DNA of 64,000 nucleotides from Nocardioides sp. Root682 (GTDB taxonomy: Bacteria; Actinomycetota; Actinomycetes; Propionibacteriales; Nocardioidaceae): the NCBI RefSeq assembly GCF_001427795.1, contig NZ_LMHJ01000005.1, forward strand, positions 167,194 through 231,193. The letters are read 5' to 3'. The notes under the pieces were generated by a model. It saw only the letters and a program-made list of their open reading frames with translations, did not search any database and was not told where the DNA came from. The position numbers were made by a program, and so were the translations under genes. Below are positions 48,288 through 57,393 of the stretch, piece after piece (position 1 is the stretch's first letter; the number at the start of each line of letters is the position of its first letter).

Positions 48288-49172
48288 TTGGACGCGTTCA
48301 CCACTCCCCTGCTCGCCGGCACAGCGACCGGCGCGCTCCTCCTCATCGCCGCTCTCGGCCTCGCCCTCACGTTCGGCCAGATGGGCGTCATCAACATGGC
48401 GCACGGCGAGTTCCTCATGGCCGGGGCCTACACGACCTATCTCACGCAGCAGGTCGTCACCAACACCGATGTCTCGATCCTCGTGGCGCTTCCGGCCGCC
48501 TTCCTGGTGGCCGGCAGCCTCGGCCTCCTGCTCGAGGTCGCGATCATCTCCTGGATGTACCGCCGACCGCTCGACACGCTGCTGGTCACCGTCGGCGTGA
48601 GCCTGCTGCTCCAGCAGCTGGCCAAGGACGTCTTCGGCGCCCAGGGCGACCCCGTGCAGACGCCGGGCTGGCTCGACGGCTTCATCGACGTCTTCGGGTA
48701 CCACTGGCCGTACCGGCAGATGTTCACGATCCTGCTGGCCGTCGCGGCACTTGTCGGGCTCGGTCTCCTGCTGAAGTACACCGCCTACGGCCGGCAGATC
48801 CGCGCCACGGTCCAGAACCGCGACCTCGCAGAGACGATGGGGGTCTCGACCCGCACGATCGACCGGGTCACGTTCTTCGTCGGATCCGGCCTCGCAGGAG
48901 TGGGCGGGGTCGCGGTCTCGCTGATCTCCGGTACGAACCCGAACCTCGGGACGACGTACATCATCTCGGCGTTCCTCGTCGTCGTCGCCGGAGGCCTGGG
49001 ACAGCTCAAGGGCACCGTGATCGCCGCCTTCGCCGTCGGCATCGTCACGGCGTTCTTCACCGACTGGTTCAGCTCGAGCATGGCGCAGGTGTTCACCTTC
49101 GCGCTGGTCGTGATCTTCCTCCAGCTCAAGCCCCAGGGCCTGTTCACCGTGCGGACGAGGGGGCTGGCATGA
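48288..49172 (+). CDS. urtB: Urea ABC transporter permease UrtB
   Basis: 294 residues with about eight membrane helices of the LivH/UrtB type. FGQMGVINMAHGEFLMAGAYTTY, RRPLDTLLVTVGVSLLLQQLAKDVFGAQGDPVQTP and GTNPNLGTTYIISAFLVVVAGGLGQLKGT are typical. TTG 48288 has AGGAG nine bases before it; the GTG at 48234 would add 18 polar residues without a ribosome site. The stop overlaps the urtC start (ATGA). Confidence 0.92.
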   Translation: MDAFTTPLLAGTATGALLLIAALGLALTFGQMGVINMAHGEFLMAGAYTTYLTQQVVTNTDVSILVALPAAFLVAGSLGLLLEVAIISWMYRRPLDTLLVTVGVSLLLQQLAKDVFGAQGDPVQTPGWLDGFIDVFGYHWPYRQMFTILLAVAALVGLGLLLKYTAYGRQIRATVQNRDLAETMGVSTRTIDRVTFFVGSGLAGVGGVAVSLISGTNPNLGTTYIISAFLVVVAGGLGQLKGTVIAAFAVGIVTAFFTDWFSSSMAQVFTFALVVIFLQLKPQGLFTVRTRGLA

Positions 49173-50245
49173 AGAACGTGCAGAAGTGGGGGCGGACGTG
49201 GGGTCCGCTGCTGGCCATCGCGCTGGTCGCCATCGCCCTCCTGGTCGTCGCGCCCGCCGTGCTCAGCCCGTTCCGGCTCAACAACCTCGGCAAGTACGTC
49301 TGCTGGGCGATCGCCGGTGTCGGCATCGGGCTGGCGTGGGGTCGTGGCGGCATGCTCGTGATGGGCCAGGGCGTCTTCTTCGGGCTCGGTGGCTACGCGA
49401 TGGCGATGCACCTGAAGCTCGAGGCCTCCATGGCGACGGGCGGGCCGGACGCCGTACCGGACTTCATGGTGCTGTACGGCGACGGGACGATGCCGGGTTG
49501 GTGGGAGCCCTTCCGCAGCGGACCGTTCACGCTGTTCGCGATCGTGGTCGTCCCTGCCGTCGTGGCCGCGATCCTCGGGTTCGCCATCTTCAAGCGGCGG
49601 GTGAAGGGCGCCTACTTCGCGATCCTCACCCAGGCCCTGGCGGTGGCCTTCGCCACCTTGCTGATCGCCACCATCCAGCAGACCGGGGGCTTCAACGGGC
49701 TCAACCAGTTCACCCTGTTCTTCGGCTACAACCTGTACGACCCGGTGAACAAGAAGATGATCTACTCGATCGCCGCGGCGGTGCTGGTCGTGTGCCTCGT
49801 GGTCGTGTGGCAGCTGTACCGCAGCAGGTTCGGCGAGCTGTTGGTCGCGACCCGCGACGCCGAGGAGCGGGTGCGGTTCCTCGGCCACGACCCGGCGAAC
49901 ATCAAGCTCGCGGCGTTCGTGGTGGCTGCCGTGATGGCGAGCATCGGCGGGGCACTGTTCACCCCGATCACCGGCATCATCTCGCCGTCCGACGTGGACG
50001 CCACGGCCTCGATCTTCCTGATCGCGGGCGTCGCTCTGGGTGGCAGGGCACTGCTCCTGGGGCCAGCGCTCGGCGCGATCGCCGTCGGTTTCGGCCAGAC
50101 CACGCTGTCGGAGTCCTTCCCCGACCAGTGGACCTACGGCCTCGGCCTGCTGTTCATCATCGTGATCCTGTGCTTCCCCGCGGGCCTCGGCAACGCCTGG
50201 TCGCAGGTCACCACCCGGTTCCGAAGGAGCGAGGCGGTCTCATGA
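49169..50245 (+). CDS. urtC: Urea ABC transporter permease UrtC
   Basis: 358 residues, LivM-type permease with about nine to ten helices. LGKYVCWAIAGVGIGLAWGRGGMLVMGQGVFFGLGGYAMAMHL and AYFAILTQALAVAFATLL are typical of UrtC. It pairs with UrtB to form the membrane channel. Start and stop each overlap the neighbouring gene by four bases. Confidence 0.93.
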   Translation: MKNVQKWGRTWGPLLAIALVAIALLVVAPAVLSPFRLNNLGKYVCWAIAGVGIGLAWGRGGMLVMGQGVFFGLGGYAMAMHLKLEASMATGGPDAVPDFMVLYGDGTMPGWWEPFRSGPFTLFAIVVVPAVVAAILGFAIFKRRVKGAYFAILTQALAVAFATLLIATIQQTGGFNGLNQFTLFFGYNLYDPVNKKMIYSIAAAVLVVCLVVVWQLYRSRFGELLVATRDAEERVRFLGHDPANIKLAAFVVAAVMASIGGALFTPITGIISPSDVDATASIFLIAGVALGGRALLLGPALGAIAVGFGQTTLSESFPDQWTYGLGLLFIIVILCFPAGLGNAWSQVTTRFRRSEAVS

Positions 50246-50997
50246 ACGACGACTATCTGGAGATCCGCGGACTTACGGTCGACTTCGACGGCTTCAAGGC
50301 CATCGACGGCGTCGACCTGACCCTCATCCAGGGACAGCTGCACTTCCTGATCGGCCCGAACGGCGCCGGCAAGACCACGCTGGTCGACGCGGTGACCGGC
50401 CTCGTCGCGGGCACCGGTCTTGCCCGGTACCGCCACCAGGACCTGTTGCGGATGAAGTCGCACCGGATCGTGCGAGCAGGCATCGGACGCACGTTCCAGA
50501 CGGCGTCGGTCTTCGAGGGGCTCTCGGTGCTGCAGAACCTCGACATCGCGGGCGGCATCCACCGCTCGGCATGGGGCATGTTGCGCGCGCGGCGCGGCAC
50601 GCCGTCGTACGTCGAGGAGGCACTCGAGACGATCGGCCTGACTGCGCTGCGCGACAAGCCGGCGGGCGTTCTCGCCCACGGCCAGAAGCAGTGGCTCGAG
50701 ATCGGCATGCTGCTGGTCCAGGACGCCCGGGTGATGCTGCTCGACGAGCCCGTCGCAGGCATGAGTGCCGAGGAGCGGGACGCCACCGGCGAGCTTCTCC
50801 TCAGGATCGGTACCGAGCGCACCATCGTCGTCATCGAGCACGACATGGACTTCGTGCGCAACTACGCCCAGCTGGTCACGGTGATGCACGCAGGCAAGGT
50901 CCTCGCCGAGGGCAGCGTGGCCGAGATCCAGGCCAACGCCAGGGTCCAGGAGGTCTACCTGGGCCGCACCGTGGAAGCAGAGGCCAACCGTGCTTGA
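50242..50997 (+). CDS. urtD: Urea ABC transporter ATPase UrtD
   Basis: 251 residues. Walker A GPNGAGKTTL, IGRTFQTASVFEGLSVLQNLDIAGG, signature LAHGQKQWLEIGMLL (HGQ in place of SGG, usual for UrtD), Walker B MLLDEPVAGM and H-loop VVIEHDMDFV. It starts at ATG 50242 overlapping the urtC stop; the longer frame upstream is a shadow of urtC. Confidence 0.94.
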   Translation: MNDDYLEIRGLTVDFDGFKAIDGVDLTLIQGQLHFLIGPNGAGKTTLVDAVTGLVAGTGLARYRHQDLLRMKSHRIVRAGIGRTFQTASVFEGLSVLQNLDIAGGIHRSAWGMLRARRGTPSYVEEALETIGLTALRDKPAGVLAHGQKQWLEIGMLLVQDARVMLLDEPVAGMSAEERDATGELLLRIGTERTIVVIEHDMDFVRNYAQLVTVMHAGKVLAEGSVAEIQANARVQEVYLGRTVEAEANRA

Positions 50998-51670
50998 GCT
51001 GCGTGACGTCACGGCCGGCTACGGCCGGACCAGAGTGCTGGAGAACGTGTCGATCGAGGTGCCCGAAGGGGGCGCCGTGGCCATCATGGGCCACAACGGT
51101 GCGGGCAAGACCACTCTCCTGAGGGTGGCCGTCGGTCTGCTGCCGGTGATGAGCGGCCAGGTGCTGCTCGACGGTGAGGACGTGACGAGGCTGCGTCCGA
51201 ACAAGCGGGTACGACGCGGTGTGGGCTACGTGCCGCAGGGTCAGCTGTGCTTCCCGCAGATGACGACCCTGGAGAACCTGCAGCTGGTCAGCACCGACCG
51301 AGTCGAGATCGACGGGGTCCTGGGCACCTTCCCGGCCCTCGTCGAGCTGCTCTCCCGGCGTGCGGGTCTGTTGTCCGGCGGCCAGCGCCAGCAGCTGGCG
51401 ATCGCCCGGACCCTGCTCACCAAGCCGCGGCTGCTGATCCTCGACGAACCGACCGAGGGGATCCAGCCCAACGTGGTCGCCGAGATCGAGGCGGTGATCG
51501 CTGCGTTGACGACCCGGGGGGACCTGTCAGTGCTCCTGGTCGAGCAGCACGTCGGCTTCGCGCTGCGGAGCACGGGGTCCTACTACGTCCTCGAGTCGGG
51601 TCGGATCACGTCCAACGGCACCGGTGGCGCGGGTGCCCTGGAAGCCGTCCGTGCGGCGATGGCGGTCTGA
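50990..51670 (+). CDS. urtE: Urea ABC transporter ATPase UrtE
   Basis: 226 residues. Walker A GHNGAGKTTLL, VGYVPQGQLCFPQMTTLENL, signature LLSGGQRQQLAIARTLL, Walker B LLILDEPTEGIQP, H-loop LLVEQHVGFAL. GTG 50990 lies eight bases inside the end of urtD. The P-Q-G-Q segment is typical of UrtE/LivF. Confidence 0.95.
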   Translation: MLELRDVTAGYGRTRVLENVSIEVPEGGAVAIMGHNGAGKTTLLRVAVGLLPVMSGQVLLDGEDVTRLRPNKRVRRGVGYVPQGQLCFPQMTTLENLQLVSTDRVEIDGVLGTFPALVELLSRRAGLLSGGQRQQLAIARTLLTKPRLLILDEPTEGIQPNVVAEIEAVIAALTTRGDLSVLLVEQHVGFALRSTGSYYVLESGRITSNGTGGAGALEAVRAAMAV

Positions 51671-51673
51671 GAG

Positions 51674-51976
51674 ATGCATCTGACTCCGGCCGACACGGAG
51701 AAGCTCCTGCTCAGCGTTGCCGGGATGGTTGCCCGCGACCGGTTGTCCCGCGGTGTCCGTCTCAACTACCCCGAGTCGGTGGCCCTGCTCTCGTGCTGGG
51801 TGATCGAGGAGGCCCGCGCCGGGGCCCGGGTCGCGGACCTGATGGAACGCGGACGCGAGGTGCTGGCCCGCGACCAGGTCATGACCGGCGTCGCCGAGAT
51901 GATTCGCGACGTCCAGGTCGAGGCCACCTTCCCGGACGGGCGCAAGCTCGTCACCCTGCACCACCCGATCGCGTGA
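51674..51976 (+). CDS. ureA: Urease gamma subunit
   Basis: 100 residues, full-length gamma subunit (MHLTPADTEKLLLSVAGMVARDRLSRGVRLNYPESVALLSCWVIEEARAG..VEATFPDGRKLVTLHHPI). Structural subunit of the (alpha-beta-gamma)3 enzyme. Three bases after the urtE stop, so importer and enzyme genes are one transcript. Confidence 0.97.
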   Translation: MHLTPADTEKLLLSVAGMVARDRLSRGVRLNYPESVALLSCWVIEEARAGARVADLMERGREVLARDQVMTGVAEMIRDVQVEATFPDGRKLVTLHHPIA

Positions 51977-51986
51977 GGAGACTGCC

Positions 51987-52325
51987 GTGGGGATCGTGAC
52001 CGAAGGACCCGGCGCCACCCGGACCGGCGCCGGGACCGTGGTGCTCAACGGCTACCGCGCGCCGGACCAGCGGTCGGTCGTCGTGTTCACCAACACCGGC
52101 GACCGCCCGATCCAGATCGGGTCGCACGTGCACCTGCCGGACGTGAACAGTGCGCTGTCGTTCGATCGGACGGCAGCACTCGGCTTCCGGCTCGACATCG
52201 CCTCGGGCACGTCGCGGCGCTTCGAGCCGGGAGCCTCCCAGGAGGTCGCGATCGTCGCGCTGGGCGGGCTCCGGCTCGTGCCGGGCATCCAGATCAAGCC
52301 CGAAGGTGGATCCCTCGATGGTTGA
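51987..52325 (+). CDS. ureB: Urease beta subunit
   Basis: 112 residues: VVLNGYRAPDQRSVVVFTNTGDRPIQIGSHVHLPDVNSALSFDRTAALGFRLDIASGTSRRFEPGASQEVAIVALGG. This is the canonical beta-subunit core with the IQIGSH strand. It caps the alpha-subunit active site. The GTG start has a GAGG ribosome site; the 3' end overlaps ureC. Confidence 0.95.
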   Translation: MGIVTEGPGATRTGAGTVVLNGYRAPDQRSVVVFTNTGDRPIQIGSHVHLPDVNSALSFDRTAALGFRLDIASGTSRRFEPGASQEVAIVALGGLRLVPGIQIKPEGGSLDG

Positions 52326-54024
52326 GATCAGCCGGGCGTCGTACGCAGCGCTCTACGGTCCGACCGTCGGTGACCAGGTCCGCCTGGGCGACACCGACCT
52401 CTGGATCGAGGTCGAACGCGACCACGTCGTCGGGGGTGAGGAAGCCGTGTTCGGTGGCGGCAAGTCGATCCGTGAGTCGATGGCCCAGTCCATCCGGTCG
52501 TCCGCCGAGGGTGCGCTCGACACCGTCATCACCAACGCCCTCGTGCTCGACCACTGGGGCATCGTCAAGGCGGACGTCGGCATCCGGGCCGGCCGGATCG
52601 TCGCGCTGGGTCGGTCCGGCAATCCGGACATCGCCGACGGGGTGCACCCGGACCTCGTGATCGGCCCGGGCACGGACGTGATCGCCGGCGAGGGGCGGAT
52701 CCTGACGGCGGGAGCCATCGACGTCCACGTGCACCTCCTGTCGCGCTCTCAGCTGGTCGAGGCACTGGCCACCGGCATCACCACCGTTGCCGGCGGTGGC
52801 ACCGGGCCATCCGAGGGTTCCAAGGCCACGACCGTGACACCCGGCGCCTGGCACCTCGCCGCCGTCCACCGAGCCCTCGACACGGTGCCCATCAACGTCC
52901 TGCTCTTCGGCAAGGGCAACACGGTCAGCGCGGCAGGACTGGCCGAGCAGGCGTTGGGCGGCGCAGCCGGCTACAAGGTGCACGAGGACTGGGGTTCGAC
53001 GCCGGCGGCCATCGACGCCTCGCTCCGGGCGGCCGACGAGTTCGGCCTGCAGGTGGCGCTGCACTCGGACAGCCTCAACGAGGCGGGCTATGTCGAGTCC
53101 ACCGTCGGGGCGATCGCCGGGCGTGGCATCCACGCGTTCCACGCGGAAGGCGCCGGAGGCGGCCATGCCCCGGACATCCTCACGGTGGCCTCGCTCCCCC
53201 ACATCATCCCCGGATCCACGAACCCGACGCTGCCGCACACCGTCAACACCGTCGCCGAGCACCTCGACATGCTGATGGTCTGCCACCACTTGAATCCGCA
53301 GGTGCCCGAGGACCTCGCCTTCGCCGAGTCGCGGATCCGGGCCACCACGATTGCTGCCGAGGACCTCCTGCACGACATCGGCGCGCTGTCGATCACCTCC
53401 TCCGACGCGCAGGCCATGGGCCGCATCGGGGAGGTGATCTGCCGGACCTGGCAGGTCGCCCACGTCATGAAGCGCCAGTTCGGCAACCACGCCGACCTCG
53501 GCGGCGGGGCAGCCGACAACATCCGGGCCAAGCGGTACGTCGCGAAGTACACGATCAACCCGGCGATCGCCCACGGCATCGACCACGAGGTCGGCTCGAT
53601 CGAACCCGGGAAGCTCGCCGACCTCGTGCTGTGGGACCCGCGCTTCTTCGGGATCAGGCCGGACGTGGTGATGAAGTCGGGCGCGCTCGTGTGGGGCGCG
53701 CTCGGCGATCCGAACGCCTCGATCCCGACCCCGCAGCCCGTCCTGATGCGGCCCACGCTCGTCGACGACGGGAGTCCCTACGGAGTGAGCTTCGTGGCTC
53801 CGGCAGCGCTGGCCGACGGGCTCGCGGACCGGCTCGGGCTACGACGCCGGCTGGCCGCCGTACTCCCGACCAGGGAGGTGACCAAGACGTCGATGGTCAA
53901 CAACTCGGCGCTGCCGCGGATCGACATCGACCCGGAGACCTTCGCCATCGACGTCGACGGCGAACGAGTCGTCCCCGCCCCGGCCGAGGAGCTGCCGCTC
54001 GCGCAGCTCTACTCGATGTTCTGA
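52318..54024 (+). CDS. ureC: Urease alpha subunit (nickel catalytic subunit)
   Basis: 568 residues. Nickel ligands and catalytic residues are present: DVHVH, carbamylated Lys220 in GYKVHEDWG, LHSDSLNEAGYVE, FHAEGAGGGHAPDI, flap CHH at 322-324 and Asp363 in SSDAQAMG. The segment after the first His pair reads LLSRSQ instead of the very common FICPQQ, so this belongs to a divergent actinobacterial branch. It hydrolyses urea to ammonia and carbamate. ATG 52318 overlaps the end of ureB. Confidence 0.96.
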   Translation: MVEISRASYAALYGPTVGDQVRLGDTDLWIEVERDHVVGGEEAVFGGGKSIRESMAQSIRSSAEGALDTVITNALVLDHWGIVKADVGIRAGRIVALGRSGNPDIADGVHPDLVIGPGTDVIAGEGRILTAGAIDVHVHLLSRSQLVEALATGITTVAGGGTGPSEGSKATTVTPGAWHLAAVHRALDTVPINVLLFGKGNTVSAAGLAEQALGGAAGYKVHEDWGSTPAAIDASLRAADEFGLQVALHSDSLNEAGYVESTVGAIAGRGIHAFHAEGAGGGHAPDILTVASLPHIIPGSTNPTLPHTVNTVAEHLDMLMVCHHLNPQVPEDLAFAESRIRATTIAAEDLLHDIGALSITSSDAQAMGRIGEVICRTWQVAHVMKRQFGNHADLGGGAADNIRAKRYVAKYTINPAIAHGIDHEVGSIEPGKLADLVLWDPRFFGIRPDVVMKSGALVWGALGDPNASIPTPQPVLMRPTLVDDGSPYGVSFVAPAALADGLADRLGLRRRLAAVLPTREVTKTSMVNNSALPRIDIDPETFAIDVDGERVVPAPAEELPLAQLYSMF

Positions 54025-54030
54025 GCGCCC

Positions 54031-54690
54031 GTGCCCCATCCCGAGCTGCTGATGCTGATGCTGGCCGACGCACGGCTTCCCGTTGCCGGCCACACCCAGT
54101 CGGGCACCCTCGAGGGCGCGCTGGCGAACGGGCTGGATCCCGCCGATGTGCCGGCCTACCTCCGCAGTCGCCTGTGGGGGGCGATTCGGGTGGAGGCGGG
54201 CACCGCCGTCGCCGCGCGCCATGCAGCGCGGGGTGGGGCGGACCTGGCGGGGGTCGACCGTGCCTGGGCAGCGCGCACGGTCTCCCCCGCCCTGCGCGAC
54301 GCCGCCCGGCTGCAGGGACAAGCACTCCTGCGGTTGGCGGTGCGCGTCTGGCCAGGAGCCGTCGGCGCGCTGGAGGTCGTCACCCGGCCCAGCCGGTCGA
54401 CGGTTCTCGGCACGCTCGCGGGCCACCTCGACATCGGCGCCGCCTCGCTCGCCCGCCTCGTCGCGTACGACGACGTGCAGACGGTCTGCGCGGCGGCGCT
54501 CAAGCTGGTGCCGCTCGATCCCGTCGTCGTGACGGGATGGGTGCACGACGCGCTCGACCACGTCGACGACGTGGTCCGAGCCGTCGCCGACGTGCAGACC
54601 CCCGACGAGATTCCCGCTGTCGCGTCACCCCAGATCGAGGCATGGGCACAGGCCCACGCCGGTTCCTCAAGGAGGTTGTTCCGTGCCTGA
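54031..54690 (+). CDS. ureF: Urease accessory protein UreF
   Basis: 219 residues, all-alpha. LMLADARLPVAGHTQSGTLEGAL at the N-terminus and the C-terminal LDHVDDVVRAV are UreF-like. UreF joins UreD and UreG in the nickel-loading complex. It starts six bases after the ureC stop and its end overlaps ureG. Confidence 0.88.
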   Translation: MPHPELLMLMLADARLPVAGHTQSGTLEGALANGLDPADVPAYLRSRLWGAIRVEAGTAVAARHAARGGADLAGVDRAWAARTVSPALRDAARLQGQALLRLAVRVWPGAVGALEVVTRPSRSTVLGTLAGHLDIGAASLARLVAYDDVQTVCAAALKLVPLDPVVVTGWVHDALDHVDDVVRAVADVQTPDEIPAVASPQIEAWAQAHAGSSRRLFRA

Positions 54691-55408
54691 ACTCGCCGCT
54701 CTTCCCCAACCAGTCGGGCCGCACCGGCCGTTGCGGCTCGGCGTCTGCGGTCCCGTGGGCACCGGCAAGAGCTCCCTGATCGCGCTGCTGTGCCGGGAGC
54801 TGGCCGAGCGCCTCGAGCTCGCAGTGGTCACGAACGACATCTACACCGACGAGGACGCCCGCTTCCTCCGGTCGGCCGGAGTGCTGGCGTCCGACCGGAT
54901 CCGCGCCGTCGAGACCGGTGCCTGCCCGCACACGGCGATCCGGGACGACATCAGTGCGAACCTGATGATGGTGGAGGACCTCGAATTCGACTACCCGGAG
55001 CTGGACGTCGTGCTGATCGAGTCGGGGGGCGACAACCTGACGGCCACCTTCTCCCCCGCTCTCGTCGACGTGCAGATCTTCGTGCTCGACGTCGCCGGCG
55101 GTGGCGACGTGGCCCGCAAGGGTGGACCGGGCATCGAGCGTGCGGACCTGCTCGTGGTGAACAAGACCGACCTGGCGCCGTACGTCGGCGTCGACGTGGT
55201 CCGGATGGTGGCCGACGCGACCGCAGCCCGCGGGGAACGACCCGTGATCGGGCTGTCGCGAAGCGACCGGTCCAGCATCGATGCGCTCGTGGGCTGGCTG
55301 GACGGAGTCCGTGACCACCACCTGTCCGGCGCCCTGATCCCGGTCGACCCGGGCCCGATGGCCGCCCACTCCCACGCACATGCGCACGGGCATGCTCACG
55401 AGCACTGA
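54683..55408 (+). CDS. ureG: Urease accessory GTPase UreG
   Basis: 241 residues. P-loop GVCGPVGTGKSSL near residue 23, VVTNDIYTDEDARFL, the Cys-Pro-His metal site GACPHTAIRDD, IESGGDNLTATFSP and VNKTDLAPYVG. The C-terminus has an extra His-rich tail (HSHAHAHGHAHEH), able to store or deliver nickel; this may compensate for the absence of ureE. GTG 54683 has AAGGAGG eight bases upstream. Confidence 0.95.
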   Translation: MPELAALPQPVGPHRPLRLGVCGPVGTGKSSLIALLCRELAERLELAVVTNDIYTDEDARFLRSAGVLASDRIRAVETGACPHTAIRDDISANLMMVEDLEFDYPELDVVLIESGGDNLTATFSPALVDVQIFVLDVAGGGDVARKGGPGIERADLLVVNKTDLAPYVGVDVVRMVADATAARGERPVIGLSRSDRSSIDALVGWLDGVRDHHLSGALIPVDPGPMAAHSHAHAHGHAHEH

Positions 55409-56126
55409 GCGCTTGGCGCGGACCCGGATCCGGGTCAGCCGGGGCGACGGTCTCGCGCGCTGCAGCGTGCGCAGCGCGGTGACGCTGTCCGATCCCACGG
55501 CGGCGTCGATCAGGCCCATGCTCGTCGACCACAGCCGGACCGGAGCACGGGTGTCGTTGGTGCCCGAAGGCGCGCTCCTGCTCGCTGGCGACGCCATCGA
55601 GATCGACGTCGCTGTCGACGCCGGCGCCCGACTCGACTTGATCGAGCCCGGCGGCACGGTTGCCTTCGACATGCGGGGCGCATCAGCCTCGTGGTCGGTG
55701 CTGATCACCCTGGGGCCCGGAGCGACCCTGACCTGGGCCGGTGAGCCGTTCGTCGTCTCGGCCGGAGGCGACGTGCAGCGCCGTACCGTTGCCAGGCTGG
55801 CCGGCGGCGCACGGCTGCACCTGCGGGAGTCCCTCGTCCTGGGCCGGTACGGCGAGCTCCCCGGAACCGTGCGCCAGCGGACGGAGGTCAGCGTGGACCG
55901 GAATCCGGTCCTGGTCGAGGACCTGCCCCTGGATCCGACGACGACGCCTGCGTTGCTGGGCGGGCACCGGGTGGTCTCGTCGGTGCTTGCTGTCGGCGGC
56001 GACGGGCCCGCGGACGGGCCTGCCGAGGACCGGTACGACCTGGATGGCGGCGGCACGTTGTGGCGTCGGCTCGGGGTGCATGCTCACGAAGCCGGTCTGA
56101 CGGCCGCGTGGGGAGCGGGCTCCTAG
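55392..56126 (+). CDS. ureD: Urease accessory protein UreD
   Basis: 244 residues, beta-rich UreD fold: DHSRTGARVSLVPEGALLLAGDAIEIDVAVDAGARLDLIEPGGTVAF and LRESLVLGRYGE. It is the platform that presents UreF and UreG to apo-urease. ATG 55392 (or 55380) lies inside the His-tail codons of ureG. The last four bases CTAG are shared with the stop of the convergent gene. Confidence 0.88.
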   Translation: MLTSTERLARTRIRVSRGDGLARCSVRSAVTLSDPTAASIRPMLVDHSRTGARVSLVPEGALLLAGDAIEIDVAVDAGARLDLIEPGGTVAFDMRGASASWSVLITLGPGATLTWAGEPFVVSAGGDVQRRTVARLAGGARLHLRESLVLGRYGELPGTVRQRTEVSVDRNPVLVEDLPLDPTTTPALLGGHRVVSSVLAVGGDGPADGPAEDRYDLDGGGTLWRRLGVHAHEAGLTAAWGAGS

Positions 56127-57301
56127 TGGGCGCGGGCGATCTGTTGCTCGACCCGGAAGCCGAGGCCGTCGGCGGCGGCCAGGTAGACGTCCTGGTCGAG
56201 CAGGTTGCCGTCCAGCCGCATCAGGCCACGGGGGCTGGCATAGAAGTGGCCGGTCTCCAGGCTGGACAGGGCGCGGACGTCGAGCGAGCCGCACACTTCA
56301 CCCACCCGGGCCAGGAAGCTCAGGGCTTCGTAGCAGGACTCGCCCACGGCGTTGAGCGCAGGCGCCCAGCGGCCCCAGCGGGCGTAGTAGGCACGCGCCA
56401 GCTCGGTGCTCTCCGACGTGCCGAGTCCGTCGAAGTACGCCGCAGCGGCGTAGAGCTTCTCGTTGGCGGCCGCTCCGCCGGCGAGCAGGGTGTTCTCCTC
56501 GACCGCCGGGCTGAGCCGGGGCAGCTCCACCGACAGGCCGGAGCGGGCGAACTGACGGTTGAAGTGCACCGCGTCCTGCCCCATCAGCAGCATGATCACG
56601 CCGTCGATGGGTTGCCGCGCGAGGTCGGTCAGGACGGTGCTGAAGTCACTCGTCCCGAGGGGCACGTAGGTCTCGCTGACGATCTGCGACGGCGTGTCCT
56701 GCAGCGCCAGTCGGGCTGTGGTGCCGGTGACGCGGGGGAAGACGTAGTCGTTGCCCACGATCGCCCACCGACCGATGCCGAGCTCTTCGCGCATCCAGCG
56801 CGCTGCAGGCAACAGCTGGTTGATCGGCCGCTCGCCCAGCATGAACACCCCAGGTGTGGCATCGCCACCCTCGTGCATCGCCGCGAAGGCGTAGACGACG
56901 CGGCCGCCGACCCGGGCCGTGATCGCCTGGCGGACGGCCGAGATGTGCCAGCCCGCGACCGCCTGGACGCGGCCACTGTCGACCAGGCGACCGACCTCGT
57001 CCGCGACCAGAGCCGGTTCACGGCCGCCGTCGACCACCACGAGCTCGACCTGGCGCCCTGCGATCCCTTGGCGCGCATTGAGCTGCTCCACGGCGAGCTC
57101 GCCGCAGGCCAGGCAGGACGGTCCATAGATGCCGGTCGGTCCCTGGAGCGGGACGACGAAGGCGATCGACAGGACGTCCTCGGCTCCCGCGCCGATTCCT
57201 GTTTCGCTGGGCAGCTCGGGCACGGGACCTCCGTGCGGGACATGGGCTGTCTCGGCCAGCGACGCTGCGGGCACGCGGTGCAACCAGATCTGGTGGGGCA
57301 A
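56123..57301 (-). CDS. UrtA/AmiC-fold binding protein without signal peptide (putative urea or amide sensor)
   Basis: Up to 392 residues. A type 1 periplasmic-binding fold of the urea/amide group: LSIAFVVPLQGPTGIYGPSCLACGELAVEQLNARQGIAGRQVELVVVDGG, WAIVGNDYVFPRVT and GESCYEALSFLARVGE. The N-terminus has no signal peptide or lipobox, so it should be cytoplasmic like the amidase regulator AmiC of Pseudomonas. TTG 57301 is the first possible start; GTG 57223, behind GGAGGT, gives 366 residues and is equally plausible. Convergent to ureD and divergent from marR. Sensor role is inferred. Confidence 0.72.
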   Translation of the reverse strand: MPHQIWLHRVPAASLAETAHVPHGGPVPELPSETGIGAGAEDVLSIAFVVPLQGPTGIYGPSCLACGELAVEQLNARQGIAGRQVELVVVDGGREPALVADEVGRLVDSGRVQAVAGWHISAVRQAITARVGGRVVYAFAAMHEGGDATPGVFMLGERPINQLLPAARWMREELGIGRWAIVGNDYVFPRVTGTTARLALQDTPSQIVSETYVPLGTSDFSTVLTDLARQPIDGVIMLLMGQDAVHFNRQFARSGLSVELPRLSPAVEENTLLAGGAAANEKLYAAAAYFDGLGTSESTELARAYYARWGRWAPALNAVGESCYEALSFLARVGEVCGSLDVRALSSLETGHFYASPRGLMRLDGNLLDQDVYLAAADGLGFRVEQQIARAH

Positions 57302-57337
57302 TGCCTACGATAGAGCCGACTCCGCGGCACGGCCCCG

Positions 57338-57347
57338 GCGTTAACGC
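57338..57347. promoter_or_regulatory. Palindrome in the divergent marR/sensor promoter region
   Basis: GCGTTAACGC, a perfect 10-bp palindrome between the two divergent starts. TAAC here and TCAC 11 bases later also give a weak GlnR-like spacing. It may bind the MarR protein or a nitrogen regulator. Confidence 0.4.
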
Positions 57348-57393
57348 GATTGTCACGAAACTGTCCGAAGGCACTGGCCCGAAGGAGATCGCA

